Of a DNA stretch of 60,417 nt, positions 24,616 to 32,560 are shown piece after piece. The position numbers and the translations under genes are program-made. The stretch is from positions 1 through 60,417 of the forward strand of contig CAJMQU010000027.1 in the NCBI GenBank assembly GCA_905215555.1, written 5' to 3'. Positions within the stretch are counted from its first letter, which is position 1; every line of letters begins with the position of its first letter. This stretch comes from an uncultured bacterium (lineage in GTDB: Bacteria > Bacteroidota > Bacteroidia > Bacteroidales > Bacteroidaceae). The notes beneath the pieces were generated by a model, which ran no database searches, was not told where the DNA came from, and worked only from the letters and a program-made list of their open reading frames with translations.

Positions 24616-26700
24616 ATGAAAAATCACTTGGTAAGAATAATAATGGGGGTATGGATGATGTCTTTCTGCCTGCGAGTCAGTAGTGCTCAGACGATTGATA
24701 TAGACCAGACCAGAAAGAATCTGTTGGAAACACTGCAAAACAATGCCATTGATCCGCATCAGCAGATGGAACTGTATGTTGACTTGTATGACTTGTCCGA
24801 CGATGCGGTTGCTAAGTATGCCTATATCCGCGCATCACTAAAGCTTGCCGTTCAACTGAAAAATCAGACCTATATTTTTGAAACCCTCGACATCCTTTGT
24901 CGTGCCTATAAGGATGAACCGGATTCTTTACTGTACTATCAACAGTTGGGAGAGAAACATCTGAACGAGCCTTATAAGGGATTTTATATGGCATGGCTCA
25001 AGTCTTTTCCTTCTGTCTGCAAGATGGATGAGGCGGAGAAGCCGGATGAAGCCAATGAAGAAATCACCCGCTACAAGCATCATCAGGCTAATCTTTTGGA
25101 CAAGTCACAAGAAGTGCAGTGGGAGATGATTCTCTGTTCGGCAATGGAGTGTGTCAGTTACTTTTCACCATCTGTTGCTAATGCGGAAGACCGCATTGCT
25201 CATTTGACGAATATCCACCAATTAGTCAGTGGCTTGCCTTTTGAAGTCAGTTATAAATTCAATTGGTATTATCTGACCCGTGTTGAGTTCCTTCATCGTG
25301 CAGAAGGAAAGCCTGAGGAAGACATTAAGGCTGTGGAAACTTTGGAACAATTGGAGCATCTTTATGACAATCAGTTTGAATTACCTTTCTATAAAAGACG
25401 TGCTTATATCCGTACTCGTAGCCGCGAAGCGTTGCGTATGGGTGTTTATAGTGAAATGCTTTATTTCGGAAAAATCATTGGCAGAAAGAAGGCTGATAAG
25501 ATATACTCCCGGATGAAGGAATACTATCAGGACAAGACTTCGGCAGATATTGAGGAGTATTTCTTGCCTTCCACTTTCCGTTATTATTTTTATACGGCGC
25601 AGTACGACCTTGCTATGCAGACAGTGAATGAATTGCTGGAACGGACGGATTCGGCTGATACCAACCGGCGTACAGAGCTGCTGGCAAAGAAGATTAATCT
25701 GATTTCCCAATGGAAACAGTGCTACAAGGAGGGCTTTAATGCTTTCTGGGAATATACTGATCTGATGGAGAACAACCGTGTGGAAGAAACGAACAAGCAG
25801 TTGTCCGAGATGCGTTCGCTTTTCGAAGTAGATAAGCTGAAGATAGAGCAGGCCGAACTTCAGGCTCGTTATCATCGCATCGCCCTTGCCGTGCTTATTG
25901 TCTTGTTACTCATATTTTTAATTTGGAGTCTTTATCAGTATCGCCTGACAAAACGGTTGAAAGCCACCAAGCAGGCATTGCTTCTTTCGAACAAGAAGGT
26001 GGCGGAGGAAAGCGAACGAGCCAAGGCAGGCGACCGTATGAAGACGGAATTCCTTCAATCCATGTGTCATGAGATACGTACACCGCTCAATGCCATCTGC
26101 GGCTTTAGTGCTATGCTGTTGGATGATGATTTGGATCAGGAAGACAAAAAGGAGTTTCCGGTTATCATTGAAAAGAACTCCAATCAACTGACCGAATTGT
26201 TCGAAGACATCCTGCAAGTAGCGGATTTAAGCAGTTCATTGGAACTGTTCCCTACGGAGCAGGCAGATATGCTTCCGCTTTGTATCGACTTGCTTGATGC
26301 CTGTAAGAAACGGACAGCTACTACCGGACTTACCTATATATTTGAATCCACGCTGACTGAGTGCCTTGTTAAAACGAATGTCAAATATCTGCAACGCGTT
26401 GTGGAACACCTCTTGAACAATGCCGTGAAGTTTACTCCTGCCGGTACTGTCTGCATGAATCTTGTGCGTATCGGAGATAAAGTCCGTATAGTCGTGAGTG
26501 ATACAGGCATCGGTGTTCCCGCTGATAAGGCCGAATATATCTTCGACCGTTTCACTAAATTGGATGAGTTCACGCCCGGTACCGGACTTGGGCTTTATTC
26601 CTGCCGCCTTATTGTCACCCGTCTGGGCGGTTCCATTTATCTTGATACATCCTATCGGGCGGGTGCCCGTTTCTGTATAGATTTGCCGGGTGAGGAGTGA
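24616..26700 (+). CDS. Sensor histidine kinase with exported helical-repeat sensor region
   Basis: 694 residues. A signal peptide (about 1-24) precedes a periplasmic, all-helical region to about 400 that resembles degenerate TPRs. One membrane helix follows (about 418-440, IALAVLIVLLLIFLIWSLY), then a short coiled coil and a HisKA domain with His485 in MCHEIRTPLNAICGF. The HATPase domain has NNAVKFTPAG (N box), VSDTGIGVPADKAEYIFDRF (G1/F) and GTGLGLYSCRLI (G2). There is no receiver or DNA-binding domain, so a separate response regulator is needed; none is adjacent. The ligand is unknown. Confidence 0.88.
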   Translation: MKNHLVRIIMGVWMMSFCLRVSSAQTIDIDQTRKNLLETLQNNAIDPHQQMELYVDLYDLSDDAVAKYAYIRASLKLAVQLKNQTYIFETLDILCRAYKDEPDSLLYYQQLGEKHLNEPYKGFYMAWLKSFPSVCKMDEAEKPDEANEEITRYKHHQANLLDKSQEVQWEMILCSAMECVSYFSPSVANAEDRIAHLTNIHQLVSGLPFEVSYKFNWYYLTRVEFLHRAEGKPEEDIKAVETLEQLEHLYDNQFELPFYKRRAYIRTRSREALRMGVYSEMLYFGKIIGRKKADKIYSRMKEYYQDKTSADIEEYFLPSTFRYYFYTAQYDLAMQTVNELLERTDSADTNRRTELLAKKINLISQWKQCYKEGFNAFWEYTDLMENNRVEETNKQLSEMRSLFEVDKLKIEQAELQARYHRIALAVLIVLLLIFLIWSLYQYRLTKRLKATKQALLLSNKKVAEESERAKAGDRMKTEFLQSMCHEIRTPLNAICGFSAMLLDDDLDQEDKKEFPVIIEKNSNQLTELFEDILQVADLSSSLELFPTEQADMLPLCIDLLDACKKRTATTGLTYIFESTLTECLVKTNVKYLQRVVEHLLNNAVKFTPAGTVCMNLVRIGDKVRIVVSDTGIGVPADKAEYIFDRFTKLDEFTPGTGLGLYSCRLIVTRLGGSIYLDTSYRAGARFCIDLPGEE

Positions 26701-26769
26701 TTTTTCTATCCGGAGGGGGGGAAATCAGAGATTATCACGTATATTTGTTTCTGATTAAAAGCAAGAACT

Positions 26770-27594
26770 ATGGAACAACAAGCCAATTACATTCAACGAA
26801 TCGAGATATACGGGCTGTGGGACCGTTATGACATAGCTTGGGATTTGCGTCCCGATGTAAACATTCTCTCCGGCATCAACGGAGTGGGGAAGACCACTAT
26901 CCTTAACCGTTCCGTACACTATCTGGAAGAACTCTCTGGTGAGATAAAAAACGGTGAGATAGAAGGTGTACGCATTACTTTCGACCGTTCCGATGCCACC
27001 TATATCCCCTATGACGTCATCCGTAGCTACGATCGCCCTCTGATAATGGGTGACTTCACGGCCCGCATGGCCGACCCGAACGTCAAGTCCGAACTTGATT
27101 GGCAACTCTACCTCTTGCAACGCCGCTACCTCGATTATCAGGTCAATATCGGCAACAAGATGATAGAACTCCTCTCCGGCGATGAGCAGCAGCGTGTGCA
27201 GGCCGCTTCGCTTTCCATTCCCAAGCGGAAGTTTCAGGACATGATGGATCAGTTGTTCAGTTATACCCGAAAGACCATAGACCGCCGCAGCAACGAAATC
27301 ATTTTCTATCAGGACGGCGAACGGCTTCTGCCCTATAAACTCTCTTCCGGTGAAAAACAGATGCTTATTATCCTCCTCACCGTACTGGTGCGTGATAATG
27401 CCCACTGTGTCCTCTTCATGGATGAGCCCGAAGCCTCCCTACACATAGAGTGGCAACAGAAACTTATCAGCATGATACGTGAACTGAATCCCAACGTGCA
27501 ACTGATACTCACCACCCATTCCCCCGCTGTCATCATGGAAGGTTGGCTGGATGCGGTGACGGAAGTTGATGAAATATCTACAAATGTAAAATGA
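26770..27594 (+). CDS. AAA family ATPase (ABC-type; AriA/OLD-like partner of DUF4435)
   Basis: 274 residues, a compact ABC/SMC-type ATPase. Walker A GINGVGKTT (residues 35-43), signature LSSGEKQ (about 195-201), Walker B VLFMDEPEASLH (about 215-226) and switch His in LTTHSP. The coiled coil or insertion between Walker A and signature is short and helical. It lies 50 bases before a DUF4435 gene on the same strand. This ATPase + DUF4435 (TOPRIM-like) order is that of the PARIS anti-phage system and of split OLD-type nucleases. The length is shorter than I expect for AriA, so a housekeeping role in Bacteroides remains possible. Confidence 0.82.
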   Translation: MEQQANYIQRIEIYGLWDRYDIAWDLRPDVNILSGINGVGKTTILNRSVHYLEELSGEIKNGEIEGVRITFDRSDATYIPYDVIRSYDRPLIMGDFTARMADPNVKSELDWQLYLLQRRYLDYQVNIGNKMIELLSGDEQQRVQAASLSIPKRKFQDMMDQLFSYTRKTIDRRSNEIIFYQDGERLLPYKLSSGEKQMLIILLTVLVRDNAHCVLFMDEPEASLHIEWQQKLISMIRELNPNVQLILTTHSPAVIMEGWLDAVTEVDEISTNVK

Positions 27595-27644
27595 TGGCGG
27601 GTGGGAGTGAACTATCCCTTCCATCATTCTATCACTTATGAATT

Positions 27645-28646
27645 ATGGCTACTTCTTTAAAACATAATCTTACTTCTGCTTATTTCAACGCTGCCAACAA
27701 GCTCTATCCCAAGAAGGCTCGCCGACGCATTGTGGCTTATGTGGAGAGTTACGATGATGTAGCTTTCTGGCGCACGTTGCTGGCAGAGTTCGAGACAGAT
27801 GAATATTATTTTCAGGTGATGCTGCCTTCGGCTACTTCCCTTGCGAAAGGAAAGAAAATGGTGCTGATGAACACTCTGAACACTGCCGAACTGGGCAAAA
27901 GCCTGATAGCCTGTGTGGATAGCGACTACGATTTCCTGTTGCAAGGCAAGACGAGCGTTTCTCATAAGATAAACAGTAGTCCCTATATATTTCAGACGTA
28001 TGCTTATGCCATCGAGAACTTTCACTGTTATGCCGAAAGCCTGCATGAAGTCTGTGTGCAGGCCACGCTGAACGACCGTAAGCTAATAGATTTCCCAACT
28101 TTCCTGAAAAGCTATTCGCAGATTGTCTATCCGCTTTTTTTATGGAATGTCTTTTTCTATCGCAAACGTGATACGTTTACTTTTCCGATGTACGACTTCA
28201 ATGCTTGTACCCGTCTGCAAGAAGTCAATGTGCATCATCCCGAACGAACACTGGAACCCGTGCAACGTGCCGTCGCAGCGAAACTTTCCGAATTGCGCAA
28301 ACGTTTTCCGCAGTATGTAAAGCCTGTGGATAGTCTGGCTGCCGATCTGGATAGATTAGGACTCAATCCTGATACTGCTTACCTATATATACAGGGACAT
28401 CATCTGATGGACAGCGTGGTGATGAAACTTCTCATTCCCGTCTGCACTGTACTGCGGCGCGAGCGCGAACAGGAAATCAAACGTCTGGCTGCTCACGACG
28501 AGCAATTCCATAACGAGTTGACCAGCTATGAGAACAGCCAAGTCAACGTCAGTCTGATGTTAAAAAAGAACAGCGGATATAAGAATCTTTATCTGTATCA
28601 GTGGTTGAAAGAGGATATAAGAGACTTTCTGGAAAAAGAGAAATGA
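27645..28646 (+). CDS. DUF4435 (TOPRIM-like) protein
   Basis: 333 residues. The N-terminal part fits a TOPRIM fold: VAYVESYDDVAFW with Glu34 and Asp37/38, then ACVDSDYDF with Asp92, Asp94 and Asp96 as the DxD motif. YAIENFHCYAESL is the characteristic DUF4435 segment. The C-terminal half is helical and charged. In the PARIS system the DUF4435 protein (AriB) is the toxic effector nuclease released by the ATPase; TOPRIM nucleases also occur in OLD proteins. The adjacent ATPase makes a two-gene module likely. Defence activity is inference. Confidence 0.82.
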   Translation: MATSLKHNLTSAYFNAANKLYPKKARRRIVAYVESYDDVAFWRTLLAEFETDEYYFQVMLPSATSLAKGKKMVLMNTLNTAELGKSLIACVDSDYDFLLQGKTSVSHKINSSPYIFQTYAYAIENFHCYAESLHEVCVQATLNDRKLIDFPTFLKSYSQIVYPLFLWNVFFYRKRDTFTFPMYDFNACTRLQEVNVHHPERTLEPVQRAVAAKLSELRKRFPQYVKPVDSLAADLDRLGLNPDTAYLYIQGHHLMDSVVMKLLIPVCTVLRREREQEIKRLAAHDEQFHNELTSYENSQVNVSLMLKKNSGYKNLYLYQWLKEDIRDFLEKEK

Positions 28647-28819
28647 AGGAAGGGGTAGGGAGCTGGAAGATTTAGTAAGAGTTATCAGCCTGTAAGCAGG
28701 CTTAGTAGTTAAAGTCGATCGTGTCATAAGCGTAGGAAAGAAGTAAACATAAAGCGTAGTATCGGTTTTAATTCCCTTAACTCCTGATTTACATTATTAA
28801 TAAATAAACCCTTAGTATC

Positions 28820-30079
28820 ATGAGCATTGTACAACAAATCAATGAAGGACTTCAAACATTAGGTTTCAGCCAGTCATTGGCCAATCAGTTAGATCAATTT
28901 ATAGCTTTTCTGGGAGTACTCCTTGTGGCTTATCTGGCAGATGCTGCTTGCCGGAATGTCTTGTTGAAAGTCGTTTCACGTCTGGTGAAGCAAACGAAGG
29001 CCACGTGGGATGACATCGTTTTCGATCGTAAAGTCATGGTACATCTCAGCCGGATGGTGGCGCCTATTCTTATTTATCTTTTAATTCCGCTGGCATTCTC
29101 CGATGCGGATTCGGCAACTCTTGCGCTTATACAGCGTTTTTGCCTTATTTTCATTATTATCATGTTCCTAAGCTTCATCAGCGCTCTGCTTGCGGCTATT
29201 TATGCCGTTTACAGCGAAAAGGAACAGTTTCGTGACCGGCCTTTGAAAGGGCTTTTGCAGACGGCACAGGTCATTCTTTACTTTGTCGGAGGGATTATTG
29301 TTGTCAGCATACTGATAGACCGTTCACCCGGTGTATTGCTTACCGGCTTAGGAGCTTCGGCGGCCGTGTTGATGCTGGTGTTCAAGGACAGTATCATGGG
29401 CTTCGTCTCTGGTGTGCAACTCTCCGCCAACAATATGCTGAAAGTAGGTGATTGGATTACCATGCCCAAGTATGGCGCAGATGGTGATGTAATAGAAGTG
29501 TCACTGAACACGGTGAAGGTTCGTAACTTTGACAAGACCATCACTACCATTCCTCCTTACTTGTTGGTGAGTGACTCTTTCCAGAACTGGCGCGGTATGC
29601 AGGAGAGTGGCGGACGCCGTATCAAGCGTTCCATCAACATCGACATGAACAGCGTGAAGTTCTGCACCCCCGAAATGTTGGCTAAATATCGCAAGATACA
29701 GATATTGACGGGCTACATCGAGCAGACGGAAGAAGTGATAAGGGAGTATAATCAGGAACACCATATTGATAACTCCATCCTTGTGAACGGCCGCCGTCAG
29801 ACGAACCTCGGCGTTTTCCGTGCTTATCTGAACTGTTACCTGAAGAGTCATCCGGGTGTGAATCATGATATGACCTGCATGGTGCGCCAGCTTCAGCCTA
29901 CCGATCATGGTATTCCATTGGAACTTTATTTCTTCTCCGCTACCACATCCTGGATACCTTACGAGGATTTGCAGTCCGATGTCTTCGACCATCTGCTGGC
30001 TATTATTTCCGAGTTCGATCTGCACGTGTTCCAGTCACCATCCGGAGATGATTTCCGGCAGACGATCCTGAAGGCGTAA
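28820..30079 (+). CDS. MscS-type mechanosensitive ion channel (YbdG-like)
   Basis: 419 residues. About five membrane segments in the first 190 residues precede the pore-lining helix (VLLTGLGASAAVLMLVFKDSIMGFVSGVQLSAN) and the cytoplasmic beta domain (MLKVGDWITMPKYGADGDVIEVSLNTVKVRNFD). The larger C-terminal vestibule region is of the YbdG/miniconductance kind. It opens in the inner membrane under hypo-osmotic tension to release solutes. The first ATG is used. The 173 nt before it show no gene and no clear promoter. It ends at a bidirectional terminator. Confidence 0.9.
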   Translation: MSIVQQINEGLQTLGFSQSLANQLDQFIAFLGVLLVAYLADAACRNVLLKVVSRLVKQTKATWDDIVFDRKVMVHLSRMVAPILIYLLIPLAFSDADSATLALIQRFCLIFIIIMFLSFISALLAAIYAVYSEKEQFRDRPLKGLLQTAQVILYFVGGIIVVSILIDRSPGVLLTGLGASAAVLMLVFKDSIMGFVSGVQLSANNMLKVGDWITMPKYGADGDVIEVSLNTVKVRNFDKTITTIPPYLLVSDSFQNWRGMQESGGRRIKRSINIDMNSVKFCTPEMLAKYRKIQILTGYIEQTEEVIREYNQEHHIDNSILVNGRRQTNLGVFRAYLNCYLKSHPGVNHDMTCMVRQLQPTDHGIPLELYFFSATTSWIPYEDLQSDVFDHLLAIISEFDLHVFQSPSGDDFRQTILKA

Positions 30080-30102
30080 AAAAACTCTTTTATATATATG
30101 CG

Positions 30103-30147
30103 AAAAATCCTGCAAACTGATAGCAATCGCAGTTTACAGGATTTTTT
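30103..30147. terminator. Bidirectional terminator between convergent genes
   Basis: aaaaatcctgcaaactg (30103-30119) pairs with cagtttacaggattttt (30130-30146) with one mismatch. T/A tracts are on both sides. Confidence 0.88.
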
Positions 30148-30166
30148 TATTGAAATATTTTAAGTT

Positions 30167-31081
30167 CTACAGTTTATTTATTTCTTCGATTGTCAAGCCC
30201 GTGATATCAGAGATAATACTATTATCCAGCCCCTTGGCTTTCATTTTACGGGCGTTATTAATCCGTTCTGCCTCGCGGCCTTCTTCGCGGCCTTCTTCGC
30301 GGCCTTCTTCACGGCCTTCTTCACGACCTTCCGCCCGGCCTTCCGCTCTACCTTCTGCCCGCTCTGTTAGTATGTTGTCGCGAAGAATGACGATATTATC
30401 CAGATGTCGGTAGTAAGCATCCAATTCATCTTTGGTCATTCTGTCCAGTTTCAGTCGTTCGCGAGCTTCGTGTAAACCCGGGGCTGTGGCAGTATCAGGA
30501 ATATCACCTGTATTCAGATAACAAATCCACTCTTCAAGCGGACTTTTGGCTACTTGGTTAAAGTCGTTCACTTTCAGGATATAATACTCGGGATATAGCT
30601 GACTTACATAGTCCACTTTAAAGGTTTGCTTCTGAAAAGGAGTCAGTTCGAGTACATCACCTTCGTGTATCCCCCGAAATTCAGTTTTTCCGTGATACAC
30701 GATATCTTTTCCGCTACCTAAAGAGAAATATACGATATTGACACTGTAGACTTTCCGTACTTTGTCATAACCTTCTCCACGGTTGATATATTCGGTTACC
30801 AGTTTGGAAGTGCCGAACAACATACGCTGGAAATAAGCATATTCATTGTTATTCTGTACTTCAATCAGAATAAGTTCGCCTTTAGAATTCTCTGCGAGCA
30901 TATCCACACGATTATACTTATCAAATTCATCTTCCTGGTTACTTTCACTTTCCAGTAGTTTCTGAATTGTGATAGTCTCTTTCAGCAGGGTGGTCAGGAA
31001 ACCTTCGAGCACACCGAAATTGGCCTTGTTGCGCAGTAAACGCTTCATTGCCCAGTCGAAACGAATATAATTACTTGCCAT
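30167..31081 (-). CDS. Rpn-like PD-(D/E)XK nuclease family protein
   Basis: About 304 residues from ATG 31081, chosen because aaaggaga lies just upstream and the predicted transcription start (near 31113) excludes earlier starts. The nuclease core shows RVDMLAE (Asp60) and LILIEVQNN (Glu74-x-Gln76), the D...ExQ/K pattern of Rpn/transposase-31-type proteins. The C-terminus carries about eight tandem copies of a four-residue EGR(A/E) unit encoded by a 12-bp repeat, then a short helical end. Such proteins are abundant and copy-number variable in Bacteroides. Recombination-promoting nuclease activity is known for E. coli RpnA; here it is inferred. Confidence 0.85.
   Translation of the reverse strand: MASNYIRFDWAMKRLLRNKANFGVLEGFLTTLLKETITIQKLLESESNQEDEFDKYNRVDMLAENSKGELILIEVQNNNEYAYFQRMLFGTSKLVTEYINRGEGYDKVRKVYSVNIVYFSLGSGKDIVYHGKTEFRGIHEGDVLELTPFQKQTFKVDYVSQLYPEYYILKVNDFNQVAKSPLEEWICYLNTGDIPDTATAPGLHEARERLKLDRMTKDELDAYYRHLDNIVILRDNILTERAEGRAEGRAEGREEGREEGREEGREEGREAERINNARKMKAKGLDNSIISDITGLTIEEINKL
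30271..30361 (-). repeat. 12-bp tandem repeat within the Rpn-like gene
   Basis: About eight copies of cggccttcttcg and close variants, coding on the minus strand for E-G-R-E/A. It is in frame, so slippage changes protein length in steps of four residues without a frameshift. Confidence 0.9.
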
Positions 31082-31119
31082 AAGTTCGTCTCCTTTCTCT
31101 TGTTTCGTTTTCATTATAA

Positions 31120-31127
31120 CAAAGGTA
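31120..31127 (-). promoter_or_regulatory. -7 box for the Rpn-like gene
   Basis: TACCTTTG on the minus strand (caaaggta on plus), about 40 nt before ATG 31081. No perfect -33 box is seen. Confidence 0.5.
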
Positions 31128-31275
31128 ATGGGAAAATGTTGAAATCCAAGTAATAACGATGATTTTATTTGCACTATATCCTCATCCCACAAAACATACA
31201 TATTCATTGTATTTCTCATCAGGACTTAGTACCTTTGAGTCCTACTTTGAAAGGGGATAACATCCTCCTCTTTTT

Positions 31276-31367
31276 CCAAAAACATCCCCATGTTTTTTGG
31301 TAAAACATCCGGGTGTTTTGGGTGAAAACATCCCCAAGTTTTAGGGTAAAACATCCGGGTGTTTTCG
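31276..31367. repeat. Tandem array of four short hairpins before the HU-HIG gene
   Basis: Four successive units of 21-25 nt, each with arms aaaaca or aaaac and tgtttt or gtttt around a CCCC or CCGGG centre. They alternate in type (1 and 3 contain catcccca, 2 and 4 contain taaaacatccgggtgtttt). The array is therefore a tandem duplication of a roughly 46-bp two-hairpin block. It is flanked by copies of cagtcct/gagtcct. It lies in the 420-base divergent gap between the Rpn-like and HU-HIG genes, and is a candidate multi-site operator or supercoiling-sensitive region. Confidence 0.85.
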
Positions 31368-31503
31368 ATACTCAGTCCTAAAGTGATGGGGGCTCAGTCC
31401 TTATATGCGGACCATAAGGTATAGGTATGATGGATGCCAAGTATAGGTATGTATGGCATAAGGCAATGGTAATAAACTAATAATAAAGGAAAAGAAGAAA
31501 GAC

Positions 31504-31938
31504 ATGACAATGAATTATGTAGTCCGCAAGAAGGTGGACAAGAGTAAAGGCAAAGCAGTGGTGCGCTACTATGCCGCTTCGAAGGTGTTGCAGCCGGAAC
31601 CGGTGAGTAACGAGGAGATTGCGAAACGACTGGCCGAAATCAGTTCGTTACAGGTGGGCGATGCGTACTCCGTGTTGGTACAGTTGCCGGACATTATTGC
31701 CGACTTTCTTGCCAGCGGGCGGACGGTGAATATCCGTGGATTGGGTAACTTCTTTCCCGCCATCACCAGCGAACCTGTGGAACGGGTGGAGGACTGCACG
31801 GCGGACAAAGTACGCATATCGCGCATTTGCTTCAAGGCAGCGGGCAGCTTTATGAAGCGCATCTATAAGAATCTGGATTTGTTTAGCTTTCAGGTGCGGG
31901 AATTGAAGAAGGAACAGAAAAAGAATAGGGAAAAGTGA
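31504..31938 (+). CDS. HU family (HU-HIG) DNA-binding protein
   Basis: 144 residues, with ATG at 31504 (a second at 31510). It matches the Bacteroidetes HU-HIG group: an N-terminal YYVVRKK-like strand with KVDKSKGKAVVRYYA, then EEIAKRLAEIS...VQLPDIIADFLASGRTVNIRGLGNFFPAITSE, the HU helix pair and beta arm, and a charged C-terminal tail (KKEQKKNREK). These small proteins bind and bend DNA in the nucleoid. The long upstream hairpin array suggests regulated, possibly autoregulated expression. Confidence 0.88.
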   Translation: MTMNYVVRKKVDKSKGKAVVRYYAASKVLQPEPVSNEEIAKRLAEISSLQVGDAYSVLVQLPDIIADFLASGRTVNIRGLGNFFPAITSEPVERVEDCTADKVRISRICFKAAGSFMKRIYKNLDLFSFQVRELKKEQKKNREK

Positions 31939-32052
31939 CAGGTTATGAACTCTTAAACGCGCAAACGCCGGACAGGTTCAAGGAAACCGCCCGGTGTTGC
32001 TGTTGTAGAAGCTGTTTTTCTTTTGCTTCGAGTGATGTGTGTTTCCAGTGTA

Positions 32053-32349
32053 TTATTGTTTAAGCCAGTTGCCGCTGGTCCATATGTCGTCTGCCTTCAC
32101 TGCGCCCTGGTAGGCGGCTGGGGTTAAGAAGCGGTCGCCCAGTCCGCGGACAATCAGTTGTCCGGCACTGGCTATGGAGATACCTGTTATCTTCTTCACG
32201 CCTTCCTCTACGTTGCTGATACCTTTGATACTCATCTCTTTGGCTCCGGGGTTCTCGATGGCGAGGGTGGCTTTTTGCCGTTCCATTTGCAGGGCACGTT
32301 CACCTTCCAGGTTCTTCTTGGCTACTACGGAGACTTCGCTATATCTCAT
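32053..32349 (-). pseudogene. Remnant: TonB-dependent receptor plug start fused to an unrelated C-terminus
   Basis: 98 codons. Residues 1-75 read as the junction of carboxypeptidase-like and plug domains of a Bacteroides TonB-dependent receptor: SEVSVVAKKNLEGERALQ, GAKEMSIKGISNVEEGVKKI and ASAGQLIVRGLGDRF. The real receptor would continue for several hundred residues. Instead the frame runs into LTPAAYQGAVKADDIW and ends at SGNWLKQ, which looks like the C-terminal tail of the kind of secreted protein often encoded beside such receptors. A large in-frame deletion joining two neighbouring genes explains both halves. There is no signal peptide, so it is taken as non-functional. Confidence 0.72.
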
Positions 32350-32522
32350 GGTTACGATTCTCAATATGATTACATCTTGGTGACACAACACTTTTGATAA
32401 GTGGTTAGTAGCTAGTAGTAAGTAGAGAATATTCCGGATTATGGCAATCTTTATGAATAGGACTATTCTGCCAACTGTTTTTTTTGTTGATGTGAATGAG
32501 GGCAAATTCGGGAAGTAAACAT

Positions 32523-32530
32523 TATCTTTG
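32523..32530 (+). promoter_or_regulatory. -7 box for the PAS/GAF histidine kinase gene
   Basis: TATCTTTG fits TAnnTTTG, 30 nt before ATG 32561. No clear -33 TTTG. Confidence 0.5.
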
Positions 32531-32543
32531 CACTCTTTAGAAT

Positions 32544-32559
32544 TTTAATGCGCATTAAA
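32544..32559. promoter_or_regulatory. 16-bp perfect palindrome in the histidine kinase leader
   Basis: tttaatgcgcattaaa lies between the predicted transcription start and the ATG at 32561. This is a position suited to a repressor operator or a leader hairpin blocking the ribosome site. Confidence 0.5.
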
Positions 32560-32560
32560 T

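Noticed and set aside
30150..30413. Arg/Ser/Pro-rich frame of 87 codons
   Set aside because: It is the antisense translation of the 12-bp repeat in the Rpn-like gene.
31276..31367. Possible CRISPR array
   Set aside because: Units are 21-25 nt and self-complementary with no variable spacers between them, and there are no cas genes nearby. No CRISPR array is seen in the window.
32350..32505. N-terminal 52 residues of the longer frame at the TonB-receptor remnant
   Set aside because: No signal peptide or receptor similarity; it reads as intergenic DNA, and the recognisable part begins at ATG 32349.
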